A stretch of DNA of 64,000 bases from Allolobophora icterica (lineage: Eukaryota > Annelida > Clitellata > Crassiclitellata > Lumbricidae). A model generated the notes under the pieces. It was not told where the DNA came from, did not search any database, and saw only the letters and a list, made by a program, of their open reading frames with translations. A program made the position numbers and the translations under genes. The stretch is taken from the NCBI GenBank assembly GCA_963556255.1, contig OY744604.1:72204779-72268778 (forward strand), written 5' to 3'. Shown here one piece after another: positions 1 to 13,709 of the stretch (positions are counted from its first letter, which is position 1; every line of letters begins with the position of its first letter).

Positions 1-940
<940 letters not shown>

Positions 941-959
941 GTGGGCCCATAGTTAAAAA

Positions 960-1195
960 ACTGCCTTCAGTTGGTCTATGGACAATACGTGCGGACTTCC
1001 ACGGTCCAGTATGAAACTTTTGCTGTTGTAGGCCAATCCTTCTTGGATAAATTGCGTAAAATAAAGCCCTTCAGTCTCTCTTTGCCGCTTTTTCGTAATC
1101 GTTTGAAAACCATTCTGTTCGATCGTGGTTTCATGGCTTTAGGTCTAAAAACGCTTCTGATGACTCTCCGAAAAGGCGCTATATAAATTTCTTAT
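960..1195 (+). pseudogene. Degenerate CR1-type LINE 3' end
   Basis: A conceptual reading (RTSTVQYETFAVVGQSFLDK, then LFRNRLKTILF) matches the usual C-terminal tail of CR1/L2-type reverse transcriptases, and the stretch ends with the GGCGCTATATAAAT segment typical of these 3' ends. Paralogous copies lie at about 8650-8880 (unit 2) and 32950-33185 (unit 4), so this insertion predates the duplication of the units. It is 5' truncated and not functional. Confidence 0.7.
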
Positions 1196-1520
1196 TCAAT
1201 TTCCAACATTTTTTATTCCTAATTTCGAGTTAATAATTAAAATGCCTACGCAATTGTTGAGCATACCGAACATCGGGTTCGGGCATGACGAACCATCCCG
1301 TATTAAACATTTCAGTAACGGTAAGAGGTTCTTAAAATAAAACGCATGAAGCAAACAAGCAGGAAATTATTTATTAAGTGAAGTGATTGTCTAAACGACG
1401 TATGTCTTAAAAAGAATAAGTATTTCAACACAGTTCTTTGTAATTACAGGCAATAGTTACTAAGATACTACAAATAGGCCTACACGAAATAGCCAGTTCG
1501 TCAATGTTCAATAGAGTTAT

Positions 1521-4504
1521 TTATTCTGTAAAACGGAAGATGGTTAAAGCATCATCTACAACAGCAACTACCTCATTTCTTTCTCTATTGAAGTGCACTC
1601 TGCTGGAGACAATGACAGTGGCCTCATCCAGCTGCGACCAAGTGAAATCCAGATGACTAAATTCAGAATCTAAAAGCTCAATTCCATTGCGCCGATCGGT
1701 TATCAATATGCGTCCATAAATGTCCGCATGATAAACATTCGTATAGGCACAAAGTGCCGACTGATATTGGCGCAGAATAGTGCCATCCACATCGACCTCC
1801 GTTAAATTTGTTTGCATTTGGTCATTACTTGAAACCAAGACAAGGTTTCCATTTGATTTTGAAATAATGGTATGGAAACGCGAAAAATCTGAGGACAACC
1901 TGATTTCACGTTGCAAGGAACCATTCGCATTATATATGCTTATCACGGGCAATGGATCACTACTTGTGCATCTTTGCCATCTGGAAAGGATTAAGCTACC
2001 ATTGGAAGTTACGGATAGAGTAGGATTTAGCATAGACATGTCATTAATCAATGTTGAAACTTTAAACTGGTGTTCATCATCTTTCGTAATGCGCAGGATT
2101 GAAATGTGATTTAATTGTTTATTGTTCAGTACATACACACAGTTTGACACGTTGCAAGCTGCTATGTCCTCTGGATCCGTTTCTATTAGCGGGATGACAT
2201 CTTTCACCTCTGCCATATTATTGCGGTCGTAGACATTAATATCGAAGCCTCCAAATCGTGATTTGTAAAGAATATATATTTCATCTTTAATTGTAGTTAT
2301 TCTGCAGACGTGTAACTGGAGCGGACACTGATGCATAATTTCCAAACTAATCGTCTTCGGAGCTAAAACATAGTTTTTACTCTGTTAGACAAATTGCGCA
2401 AAATAATGTCTAGTGCTAAACATTTCTTTCTTAGAAAGCGACACATTCTTATAATATACATAAGTGCATGCAAGTTGAAAAAAAAAACTATTTATAAAAT
2501 TGAGTGACCGTTGAAATTCTACTTCAGGTGTGAAGTTGAATGTACAATAAACTTGACACTTGAAACTTACACACGGAATTAATTGATGTCGTGAGAGTAG
2601 GCACTAGCTTTCTGCATCGATAAAAACATAAAGTGAACATATTACGAGGAAACTAATAACTGGGGTTATTCAAATCAGGTTGGGTAAAATCTCTACCCTG
2701 CATAAATCTAATCCCAGATTGCATTAATCGCACACATAAAATGAACTAACAAAATATCGAAGATTCCGCAGTAGGCCTACAAGCGATCGCCCGATCTCTT
2801 AATCTCATTGCAGCGTATTTTAATAATGCGGATGACGCGTACACACAATTTGAATTCGCGTGCAGTTTGCGCATAGGCCTATCGTCAGACGTGCCTTAGT
2901 ATGATCTGTTACCTTTCTAGACATGATCATTTGGAAACGTGCGTTTCTCCAGCGATAACTTGTCGATGGAGAGGTCGCTAGTTTAAATATCCCCTATCGC
3001 AGAATATGTTAAAGTGTTGGCTCTTTCTTATAGGGCCTACTAGCAACTTCAACCATTTCGAGAACAATTAGGCCCTGCCGTATACTGTCAGTGAGTAAAT
3101 CAGGCAGCAAGACAGAAGCCTGGCCACTCGGTTTGATATAGCCTACGCCCAAGTGAAAAAACCAAAATCGCTAACACTTCATGCTAGCTTAAGAATTACG
3201 CATTGACCGCAATTCTTATAATTTCATGTCCTCGTTTATCGCCCTCATCAAATTAAGCGACTTTGTATCTTTAATGAACTAACCAGTAACGTCAAGAGTC
3301 TTGCGGAGTTCATTTCGGAAGAAGTTGGTCCCAAGAATGTTGCTCCATTGCGAACACACAGTTCTGAGTCTACTTATCACAAGATCTGCCTTTTCCTTCC
3401 ACACACTTTTGGCCAGTCTCATACCCTTCACTTCCAGAACTACGGCTTTAATGAGGATGCACTCAATTAGCTCGTACGGTAGATCTTGCAGCTACAAGCG
3501 AAAGTCAAAAGATATCAAATCTGTTAAAACTTCATTGGAACTACTCAGCATGAAATCAACAGAATGGCAGGATCTTCAGGATCTGATAGCACCACAGCAA
3601 TCTAAACAGGGGATGCTTTCGAGCATCAACATACGTTGTATGGCTAAAGTCACCTAAACCGTGAAGACGAAATTGGCTCAGCATCGCATGACAGCTTTTT
3701 TACTTCACAGTTGACGCTGATTAAGTGACGTAAGCCTACCCAGAAGTCAACAAGGGGCTAGTAAGCTTAAATAGGCCGTAAATATATAGGCCAACATTTT
3801 TGCTACAATTTAGTAAACAACATAAAAGCTCCTTTTTTCTTGCGATATTTAATTAGCTATGAAGATTCATTCGAATTATTTACTTTTTTATTCCAATTTT
3901 ATAGATAAAGTGCTGTATTTGTGTAAGGTCTGCATTCTTTAAAGTATGATGAAACTGTTTGACTCGAGAAACAAGATAGAAAATATTGTTCTTTACACCA
4001 CACTATTCAAGCAATTCACAAAGTTGGGATTAAAAGAATATTGACGACTTGCAGTTTGAGGCAATGTAGCTTACCTTTATGTCATTCAACGAGGTGAGTT
4101 TTGCACGTTTAGCATTCTCATCTTCTTGGAAATCTGCTACAAGAGAAATAAATGCAATGTTCCTAAACCAATTTATTATAGAATTCTACACCACAATCAA
4201 GACAAGCAATTTTATTATAGTATTAATTATGAGGCTGTAGTAAAACGATGTACAGAACTGAACCTCTTGTGTAGCCTACTGCGTGTACATTCCATAAACA
4301 GATGGAAACTGTGCAATGGATTGGCTATGTCGTTCTGTCTTGCATTGACAAGTGTTCCGAAAAAGAGAGTGCTGAATGAATCATTGAAACGAGAAACCAC
4401 AATAAAGCGTATTTTAAAATATTTCCTTGTATTAACTCACAACATAAACCTTCATTTGTTTGCTCGTCATCACTGGATTCAGGTGATGTTCGTTTCTTCG
4501 ACAT
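1521..4504 (-). CDS. F-box-like / beta-propeller-like protein, unit 1
   Basis: Predicted four-exon gene of 391 residues; exons 4441-4504, 4075-4136, 3284-3491 and 1521-2362. Every junction has GT/AG signals and intron phases fit (1, 0, 1). Exon 1 starts MSKKRTSPESSDDE (basic then acidic). Exon 2 carries ENAKRAKL, like the Myc-type nuclear signal. Exon 3 (residues 43-111) reads LPYELIECIL...GMRLAKSVWKEKADLV, an F-box-like pattern. Exon 4 (residues 112-391) has recurrent short strands such as IYNANGSL and a VYDRNN...IAACNVSNCVYVLN block, resembling NHL/WD-type propeller blades. By family logic an F-box plus propeller suggests a substrate receptor of an SCF ubiquitin ligase, but this is inference; no Skp1 contact can be tested here. 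Paralogues are units 2-4. The start is chosen because the same ATG and first exon are conserved in all four copies. An AATAAA overlaps the stop codon. Confidence 0.72.
2363..3283 (-). other. Intron 3 of unit 1 gene
   Basis: No separate gene is seen. Sequence is paralogous to the intron 3 text of units 2-4 over much of its length, but it lacks the CAC-rich stretch with the possible 48-nt exon seen in unit 3. Confidence 0.6.
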
Positions 4505-4716
4505 GTCATATAGAAATTGCTACGATCTGCAGAAGAACAAACGTCGTCTCTTGCCGCCTGCCACATCTACCATCAAAAGCTATCAATTGTCAGAAACTCA
4601 AGAACGATTGCAAACGCAAACCGCCTACGACAAAAGTTTTAATGGGATTCTAGGATATATTTTAAAATTATGTTCAAATTGGAAGTAAACGAAAGCTTCC
4701 AGAATTTACAGAATTA

Positions 4717-4740
4717 TGACGTCTTGAAACTGTGACGTCA
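4717..4740 (-). promoter_or_regulatory. Paired CRE/ATF sites, unit 1 promoter
   Basis: TGACGTC and the full palindrome TGACGTCA are separated by 9 bp (TTGAAACTG), 213 bp upstream of the ATG. The same pair occurs at the same place in units 2 and 3. CREB/ATF-family bZIP factors bind this palindrome; regulation by them is inference. Confidence 0.7.
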
Positions 4741-4784
4741 CACAGCCGGCCAAGTTCAACCAAGGACACCTTTAGTTGCGCTAT

Positions 4785-5560
<776 letters not shown>

Positions 5561-5699
5561 CAATTGCAATCCTTATACGGATCAAGAAACACATTATTTC
5601 ATCTCCATCTCCCAATTAGTACTCACCAAACAGCTTACAATAAAGGCTACTCTATTTAAAGCGCTCTCGCCTTCACGCTGGAAACATCTTTTCACCTAT

Positions 5700-7420
5700 G
5701 GGCAAAGGAATGGCATGCCTCTAAGTATAACCTTATTGCAGCTTTCGACGCTGTCGACCACCAGCTACTGTTATCTAAACTCAGTAAAAGTTTGGTGTAT
5801 CTGGTACTGTCTTAAAATGGTTAGCATCTTACCTCTTTAATCGGTCTCAGCAAGTGGGTATTGGTACGACTCGGTCTTATTCTCTTTCTGCACTGCTAGT
5901 GTCCCTCAGGAAAATGTCTTCGGTCCCATCTATTTAAAATCTTCACTTCACCAGTTAGCCGCAGAGCCAATCACTTTGGAGTCCAGCTACAGCAGTATGC
6001 TGATGATACTCAGCTTTACATTGCTCTGTCACCAACGGATCAGTCTGGCAGAGCAATAGTAGAAGAGTACCTCTCTTCAGTGCATGCATGATTCTGCTTC
6101 AATGGTCTTGCTATAAACCCTGATAAGTTTGAGTTGCTCTTACCCTTATAATTCCACTGTTGATCTTGGATGCACTGTTGTTCTGCTATCAATAACTGCG
6201 GATGACCCTGTACAGCAGTGGTTTTCGACCTTTTTGTAGTGACGGAACCCTACACAAAGCATTCTTTTGCTCACGGAACTCAGCGCGTTTCGCCCGACCA
6301 ATTTTAAAAAAAAGAAATGTTATTGTAACGTGTAATGTATACTTGTAACTTGTGAAATTTGCAAATCGCTCCATAGCCATAGCTTTTCCGCCTCTCTGAA
6401 ATAAAACTCCCGTCAGAATTACGACAATTAGGCTATGTGAGCCATCCAACAAGCTCACCAGAATTCACCTCCGTAATTGATATCTCTCCTCAGGCTTTCG
6501 TTCAAAACATAAACAATGCTCTTTCAGATATCTTCTCCCGATTCCTCCTCTGCTTCTTACTTCTCTCGCCTTCCTATTCTAAACACCATCCACCATAATT
6601 GACTGTCTACTGCCTGACCCCCTAGATCTTGACCTGGAACCGATTTTGGTCATAAGCTTGAATGAGCGCTTGTGAATAAGCTGGTTTCCGCGATTCCAAT
6701 TATTTGGGCGCGATAGAAATTTCGAGATTGCGATTAAAATTAATGTTGAAGCAATATTTAGATAGTAGAATTTTAAACTTTGAATATCGTGTCTAGCAAG
6801 AATGACCGAAAGGTGTACAAAATTCTGCTCATTGCTCATCCTTTTGTGAATTGAGGTTGTGTTTTCTTAATTTTATTTTGAACTCCGGCGAAACCCCTGG
6901 CCGACGCTCGAGGAACCCTAGGTTGAAAACCACTAGGGTTCCGCGGAACCCCGGTTGAAAACCACTGCTGTACAGTAATCTCACATTACAATCCCACATA
7001 ACAAACCTTTGCGGATCTTGTTTCTATCATATCAGAGCAATACGGCACACAAGGTCTGCTGGTACCAAGGAAATAATACAGACCATGCATATTGCATAGC
7101 CTGTTCTCTTGTCTGTTCTCGCTTCGATTATGTCAGCTCTATGTGTGCTTGCATATCTAGATCTTAAAGTAAACGCATCCAAAATTCCCTGGCTCGCGTG
7201 GTTCCTAGTGCATCTTCTCAACAGACACATTAACTCTTCGTCGGAAGCATTGGCTTCCTGCAGAATTAAGAACAAGTTTAAACTGGCTTGATTTACCTAT
7301 AAAACACTCACAATGAGCACTCCTATCTACCTTCAATCAACGCTCCCTCCTTACATTCCGTCACGCTGTCTGAATGAGCTTCTGGTAATTATAAGCTTAA
7401 TCCTTTAGGAGGCAAACAAA
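5700..7420 (+). pseudogene. Decayed CR1-type LINE, split by a hAT element
   Basis: Broken reverse transcriptase frames on the plus strand. Recognisable pieces are AAFDAVDHQLLLSKL near 5733, YADDTQLYIALSPTD near 5997 (catalytic YADD), NPDKFELLL near 6118, then after the interruption ITNLC...FYHIRAIRHTRS near 6985-7050 and a HWLP-type tail near 7250. Many stops and frameshifts mean it is dead. Bases 6216-6967 belong to an inserted hAT element, so the LINE reads on across it. The 5' part is missing. Confidence 0.75.
6216..6967. mobile_element. Non-autonomous hAT element, 752 bp
   Basis: Terminal inverted repeats CAGTGGTTTTCGACC and (reverse complement of the right end) CAGTGGTTTTCAACC, flanked by a perfect 8-bp duplication CTGTACAG (6208-6215 and 6968-6975). 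CAG-starting ends and 8-bp duplications are hAT hallmarks. No transposase is encoded. It interrupts the LINE remnant at 5700-7420. Confidence 0.93.
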
Positions 7421-7516
7421 TTGTCCGGAGACATTTAATTAATAGTGTCTGGAATGGCTATAAACGTTTTATCCAATTCTGGCAGGGCCTTATTATTATT
7501 TTTATTATTTTTAAAT

Positions 7517-7619
7517 TCCGAGGTAAACATGATCCCTCTGGCGTCACAAAAATTTGTCAGGAGACAAAAGAAAACTAGTTATTCTGGAATGGTTACATCT
7601 CCTCCGGGTCCAGCTCGAC

Positions 7620-7691
<72 letters not shown>

Positions 7692-7693
7692 AT

Positions 7694-7724
<31 letters not shown>

Positions 7725-7727
7725 TTA

Positions 7728-7824
<97 letters not shown>

Positions 7825-8188
7825 CATAATCCGAGAATTCATGTCTAGGTTCTGTTCACTCTCAAAACGAGTTTCCCGCCGCTACCTCCGTTAAGAAGGC
7901 GATGTATAAAGACGGGTTTGTTGTTCTTTGGTTCCGGGCAGCTTTGACATAGCGCCTTGGAAGGCCACTGCATTGAAGCGCTGCACCATCACTGATAGAC
8001 TCTTGAAAAGGAAGTTTGATTCGCGGGAGTCATCGGTGGTTTTCGAAAGCCGGCGACCAAGTTCAGATAGAAAGGCAAGGCCTTCTCTGTTGAGGGGACC
8101 GAAGGTTTCCACCGCTACAGGTATGAAAATGTTATTATTATTATAATTATTATTATTATTGTTATTGTTATTATTATTATTATTATCA

Positions 8189-8244
<56 letters not shown>

Positions 8245-8400
8245 TTATTCCAAGGTAAATATGATCCCTCTGGCGTCAGAAAAATTTGTCAGGAGACAAA
8301 AGAAAACTAGTTATTCTGGAATGGTTACATCTCCTCTTCGACTGTTATTATTATTATTTTCCCTGAGGTAGGCCTACTCCCTCAGGAGTTAAAAAAATTA
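7517..8400. repeat. Duplicated 80-bp module with (ATT)n arrays
   Basis: A module starting near 7517 (ATGATCCCTCTGGCGTCA, then TTGTCAGGAGACAAAAG) recurs at 8258-8336, and a weaker third trace lies at 8365-8400. The first two copies end at GACTG followed by an (ATT)n array (7621-7824 and 8342-8356; another array at 8130-8243). This looks like repeated insertion of the 3' end of one retroelement with an ATT tail. Simple-sequence frames here are artefacts. Confidence 0.7.
7891..8112 (-). pseudogene. Retroelement C-terminal domain fragment
   Basis: A 73-residue frame, with ETFGPLNREGLAFLSELGRR, RESNFLFKSLSV and QRFNAVAF. From memory this resembles a short conserved C-terminal tail found next to reverse transcriptase-related ORFs in marine invertebrates; the exact family is uncertain. 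It sits between two copies of the ATT-tailed module, which supports a retroelement origin. Alternative: a decayed host exon. Confidence 0.45.
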
Positions 8401-8409
8401 TGCTAGGAG

Positions 8410-8504
<95 letters not shown>

Positions 8505-8513
8505 ATTATTATA

Positions 8514-8581
<68 letters not shown>

Positions 8582-8612
8582 CATTATTATTATTATTATT
8601 ATTATTATTGTC
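8395..8612. repeat. (GTT)n/(ATT)n compound microsatellite
   Basis: About 12 GTT units followed by a long ATT array with two AATT interruptions. Poly-Ile/Val and poly-Asn frames across it are not genes. Confidence 0.95.
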
Positions 8613-8649
8613 AGAAACTGAACGACTCTTGATATTTGGGTCCTCAATA

Positions 8650-8880
8650 TGCATTCCTGGGTTCACAGTTAAAGCTTGCTTTCAGTTGGTCTAGAGGCGG
8701 ACTTCCACCGTCCAGAACCGAAGTTTTGCTTCTGGAATAAATTGCATAATGAGCATTGCTCGGCCTTTCTTTGTTGGACGACCGGCGTGATGAGCCCTGC
8801 AAGACTTCTCCACTAGCCTTAATGCCACCCTGGATGGAAACGCTATTGACGAGTCTCTGAAGAGGCGCTATATAAATATT
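8650..8880 (+). pseudogene. CR1-type LINE 3' end remnant, unit 2 copy
   Basis: Paralogous to 960-1195 and 32950-33185: it contains the CGGACTTCCACNGTCCAG segment and ends with GAGGCGCTATATAAAT. Heavily decayed. It marks the start of duplicated unit 2. Confidence 0.6.
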
Positions 8881-8964
8881 CTATTACAACAGCAATTACT
8901 TCTGCAATTTCCAACAGTTTTTATTCCTAATTTTACGTAAATAATTAAAATGCCTAAGTAATTG

Positions 8965-9730
8965 TATTTCATTGTATTGTATTTCAAAACTTATAAAGCG
9001 CCTCTACACAGTGCCCACAAATCAGAGGCGCTCCCAGGGGGAAAGTCCTTGGGAATAAAGGCAAGTTTTAAGGCAACGAAAAGCTGTGGCAGGAGCACCA
9101 GATAGCAGTGCAGCCCGGACCGAAGGAGGAAGCTGATTGCACAATGAAGGGCCAATACTTGCAAAGGAACAAATAATTCGTCGATCAGAGGAACGAAGAG
9201 GAAGACATATGGAGTCACAGACAGGGCTGTAGTCGAGGGCATACGCGGGTATACAGCGGATACTTACCTCTGGAGATGAAATTTTGAGGAAAAAGAGAGG
9301 TTTTGACAGTCATAAATTTTTCTTAGACGAATTCCTAAAAAAAGGTCTTCAAATCTTTTTTACGTTGACACCAGCCATACTAACGCCGCTGGTCACCAGT
9401 AGCGTATACTCACCTCAAATTTTACCACTACAGCCCTGGTCACAGAGATATTCAAGAGCAAGTACCAGGTAAGATCGGCAAATATGGATAAGTACCTTTA
9501 GTTGGATGACGGCAGTAAGAGGAAGCCAGTGAAGATATTCAAACATGAATGTGGAAATATGGGAGAGCGTGGGAGACGGGCGATTAGTCCCAGCTGCGTC
9601 AAGAAGAGATTGTAGAGGGATGAGACGGGCTTTGGGGAGACCAATGGACAGACAGTTACAGTAATCTATGGGAGAGCAGTTGAAGGCAAGGACATTGGAG
9701 GTAAAGACCGGAGAGGAAACAGAACTTCGG
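8965..9730 (-). mobile_element. 5'-truncated CR1-type LINE fragment
   Basis: Minus-strand 3' end of the same CR1-type family as 22882-24758: a terminal ATTGTATT tail, then the AGGCGCTTTATAA segment, then the C-terminal coding tail (IDYCN, IGLPKARLIPLQS, LHWLPLTA). Compared with units 1 and 3 it interrupts the sequence downstream of the unit 2 gene, with a possible short duplication ATTG (8961-8964 and 9731-9734). Frames are broken. Confidence 0.75.
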
Positions 9731-9944
9731 ATTGTTGAGCATATACTTACAGAACATTGGGTATAGCACGATGAGCCATCCCGTATTACAAATTTCAGTA
9801 AAGGTAAAAGCATAATTATTTCTTAAAATAAATCGCACAAAACAAAGAAGAAGGTAATTATTTATTCAGTGAAGTGATTGTGTAAACGACGTATTTCTCA
9901 AACAGAATAAGTATTTCAACACAGTTCTTTGTAACTACAGGAAA

Positions 9945-10045
9945 TAGTTACTAAGAAATAGTTACTAAGAAATAATTACACGAAATAGTAACTAAGAAAT
10001 AGTTACACGAAATAGCTACTAAGAAATAGTTACACGAAATAGCCA
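9945..10045. repeat. Small tandem repeat, ACTAAGAAATAGTTAC units
   Basis: Several short, imperfect copies of a 16-32 bp unit just downstream of the unit 2 gene. The paralogous place in units 1, 3 and 4 has a single copy (TAGTTACTAAGATAC), so this is a local expansion. Confidence 0.8.
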
Positions 10046-11122
10046 ATTATTCGTCAAAGTTCAATCGAGTGATTTATTCTTCTGTAAAGCGGAAGATAGT
10101 TAGAGCATTACCTACAATAGCAACTACCTCATTTCTTTCTCTATCGTAGTGCAATCTGCTGGAGACAGTGACCGAGGCCTCATCCAGCTGGGAGCAATTG
10201 AAATCCAGGTGATTGAATTCAGAATCTAAAAGCTTCATTCTGCTGAGTCGACCGGTTACCAACATACGTCCATTAATGTCTACTTGGCAAACAGATCCGT
10301 GAACGCTAACTGACGACTGATATTGGCGTACAATAGTGCCATCCATGTCCACCTCCGTTAATTTTGTTTGTCTTCTGTCGTTAGCTGTAACCAGGACGAG
10401 GTTTCCATTTGATTTTGGAATAATGGTTCGGAAAGGGGAAAACTCTGAGGACAACCTGATTTCACTCAGCAAGGAACCATTCGCATTATACATGCAAACT
10501 GCGGGACATGGTTCACTTCCTATTCTCCCGAGCCACCTTGAAAGGATTAAGCTTCCATTGGAACTTACGGATAGAGTAGGATTTGGCAGCCAAATGTCAC
10601 TAATCACTGCTGAAAATTTATACTGATGTTCATCATCTCTCGCAATGCTCAAAATTGAAAACTGAAAATTCACTCTTCTGTTTAGTATATACAGGCAGTT
10701 TGACACGCTGCAAGCTGCGATGTCTTCCGGGTCTGCTCCTGATAGTTGGATGAAAACTTTCACCTCTGCCATATAGTTGCGGTCGTAAACAAGTATCTTC
10801 TGAGGTGCCCGGAGCACAAATATTTCATCTTTCATTGTAGTCACTTTGGAGACGGAGAACTGGAGTGGAAACTGATGCAAAATTTCCATACGAATCGTCT
10901 TCAGAGCTAAAAAAATATTTTTACTCTGTTACACAAATTGGGCAAAATAATAACAAATGCTAAACATATTTCTCAAAAGGCAAAACAAACTTATGAACTA
11001 TACGCATGCATCTTTATGTGGAAAAACCATTTATAAATGTTTAGATACAATGAAATACAATTTATAAAATGGACTGTCCGTATAAATTGTAGGGCCTACT
11101 TCAAGTGTGAAGTGGAATGTAC

Positions 11123-11875
11123 AAGACCAAGACCAAGACTTCTTTTCCTTTAAAAAATTTTCAAGTCGGACTACTCGCTATTTTAATGAAAACGTGAGTC
11201 CTTTTATTTTATTCAGGCAAATTAACTTTAAATGTAGACTGCAGAGAATTCCGAATTAGTATTTACAATAGCCTTTCATGCAAAATGTTATTCCAAATGC
11301 CTTTTATATTTTATAAAAAGCAATTCGCTCAAAAATTTCTGACCAAGATGTGTCTTGTGGGGCATCATAAAAATTCCGCCGTGTGGAAAAATACGTTCTA
11401 CAGGTGCTGAAGTCGCTGGCACACACAGTAGCTTTTGAAGCACTGGATGAACAAATATGCAAATCGTGAGCCTTTTGAAATCCTCCCATGGTTTGCCAGG
11501 CCGTCTGGCTTCAGAAAGAGTATTGGCAGGGCTTCCAGACACAGCATAACTTAGCAGCTGCTGCCGATGGGTTTTCCTGACCAACAAGACTTGCGTCCGT
11601 CCGTAAGTATTTGTCGTAGGCTATGATGTAAACAGGCTTGATAAATTTGTAAATTCTTGAGTGTTCTTAAATGACTGTTCATATTGACAGCGGGTTCAAA
11701 GTCTTGGTCTTGGTCCCGCAAGACCAAGACCAAGACCAAGACCAAGACTTTGAACCTCAAGACCAAGACCAAGACTTTGACCTTCAAGACCAAGACCAAG
11801 ACTTTGAACCTCAAGACCAGGACCAAGACTTTTGCTCTCAAGACCAAGACCAAGTCTGGAGGACAGCAAGTCTGA
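11123..11875 (-). mobile_element. Minisatellite-bearing hAT fragment
   Basis: Minus-strand copy of the family at 18593-20000. Its right edge reads (reverse complement) CAGACTTGCTGTCC, followed by arrays of GGTCTTGGTCTTGAGGTTC units. The middle (11288-11587, minus) encodes a hAT C-terminal dimerisation remnant with CVPATSAPVERIF and HKTHLGQKFLSELLF. The left side stops inside the array at the GTAC of intron 3, and unit 4 has extra intron text here, so insertion or repair came with a deletion. Confidence 0.8.
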
Positions 11876-12014
11876 GTATTACGAGGAAATTAATAACTGG
11901 GGTTGTTCAAATCAGGTTGAGCAACACCTGTGCACTGCTTAAAAATATCATTCTGCATAAATCTAATGCCAGACTCCATTAATCGCTCATACAAAAGACA
12001 GCCGATTACAGTTA

Positions 12015-12082
12015 TAGTGCTTTTTTCTTGAAAACAGGTTCCGGAACGCCGTTGCGGCGCGTTCCGGCTGGAAAAAACACTG
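12015..12082. mobile_element. Tiny MITE, about 68 bp
   Basis: Present in unit 2 but absent from units 3 and 4 at the same intron position. Ends are TAGTGCTTTTTTC and (reverse complement) CAGTGTTTTTTCC, with an internal GC-rich palindrome around CCGGAACGCCG/CGGCGCGTTCCGG. GTTA lies on both sides. Likely a hAT-type relic, but the family call is tentative. Confidence 0.5.
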
Positions 12083-13709
12083 GTTATGAGTAATATTCTA
12101 GTCCTCGTTAATGACAACTTACCGTAAGAAATTACATTGTAAATGAGAATAGTGGTTATGACGGTGGTTCTTGAGGTGTAAATGGTTGTGGTTTTTGTTT
12201 GTGGTAGTTTGTGGCAATGGCTTGTGGTTGTGGCTTCTGGTGGTGGTTTGTGGTGATAGTTTTGGTGTTGGCGGTGACAATGAAAGAGTAAGAATTCATT
12301 GTGTATCTAATTATCGATAAACCCTTTCTATGCAAACGCATGTATCTAACGTTTGAAACTTTTGTGTCTGTGTTCAGGTATGGGCGCAGAAACTTTAGAA
12401 AAGCGCCCTTCGTACCTCACAAAAGGGTTGCGTTCTTGTTAGAATGAATGGCGTCAATGTTCAATTAGAATAACTAGTAGGCCTATACTAGTGAATTTAA
12501 CTATACCGAGAACAATTAGGGCCTGCCGTATACTGTGGGAAGATTAGGCAACAAGTCAGTAGCCTGGCTCCCACCATGATATACCGAAGTGGAGAAACCT
12601 AAAATCGCTTACACTTCACGCTAGCTTAAGAATTACGCACTGATCACAATTCTAAATTCAGGTCCTCGTTGGTTGCACGCATCAAATTAAGCGACTTTTT
12701 TTATCATTAACGAACTAACCGTCTAGAGTCCTGTGGAGTTCATTTCGGAAGAAGTTGGTCCCAAGAATGTCGCTCCATTGGGAACAGACAGTTCTGAGTC
12801 TACTTATCACAAGATCTGCCTTTTCCTTCCACAGACTTTTGTCCAGCGTCATACTTTTCATTTCCATAACTACGGCTTTAATGAGGATGCACTCAAATAT
12901 CTAGTACGGTAGATCTTGCAGCTACAAGCAACAGTTAAAAGATAATCAAATCTGTTTAAACTGTTTAAACTCTAAAACATTAGAACTTCTCAGCTTGAAA
13001 TCAACAAAGTGGAAGGCTCTTCAAGATCTGTAAAAAAGACACAGAAATCCAAACAGAGGATGGTTTCGAGCATCAACTTACGCTGACATGTTAAGGTCAC
13101 TTACAACTTGAAGACGAAATAGACTCAGCATCATAGGACACATCAGTTGAGGCTGGTCAATTGGTATATTTAAAAGTAAACAATGTGGGTTGTTACCCTA
13201 AACAGACCGCTACTATTTAGGCTAACTTTTTTACTTCTAACTAGTAAGCAGCATGAAGGCTTCTTCATTTCTTGGGATATTTAATTAGTTATGAAGTTTT
13301 ATTCCACTTATTTACCTTTTTATATCCATTTTATAGATGAAGTGCTGTCTGCGTAAAGCCTACATTCTTTCACTCAAGAAACAGGATAGAAAATTTAATT
13401 AATGTCGATCTATAAAGTATTCATACAATTCACAAAGTTTGGATTAAAAGACTATTTATGGCTTGCATTTTAAGATAACGTAGCTTACCGTTGTGTCAAT
13501 CGACGAACTGAGTTTTGCACGTTTAGCATTGCCATCATGTTGGTATACTGCTACAAAAGGAATAAATGCAATTATTCTTTACATAATTGTTGCATGGAAT
13601 TCTATGCCACAATCGAGACAAGGATAATAATTGTCGTATTATGAGGTTTTAGTATAACCATGCACAGAGCAGACCGTCTCGTACACCTGCGTGTAGGCGT
13701 ATACGTTAC

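Noticed and set aside
1780..2109. 109-codon plus-strand frame (and 10336-10626)
   Set aside because: Antisense shadow of the propeller exon.
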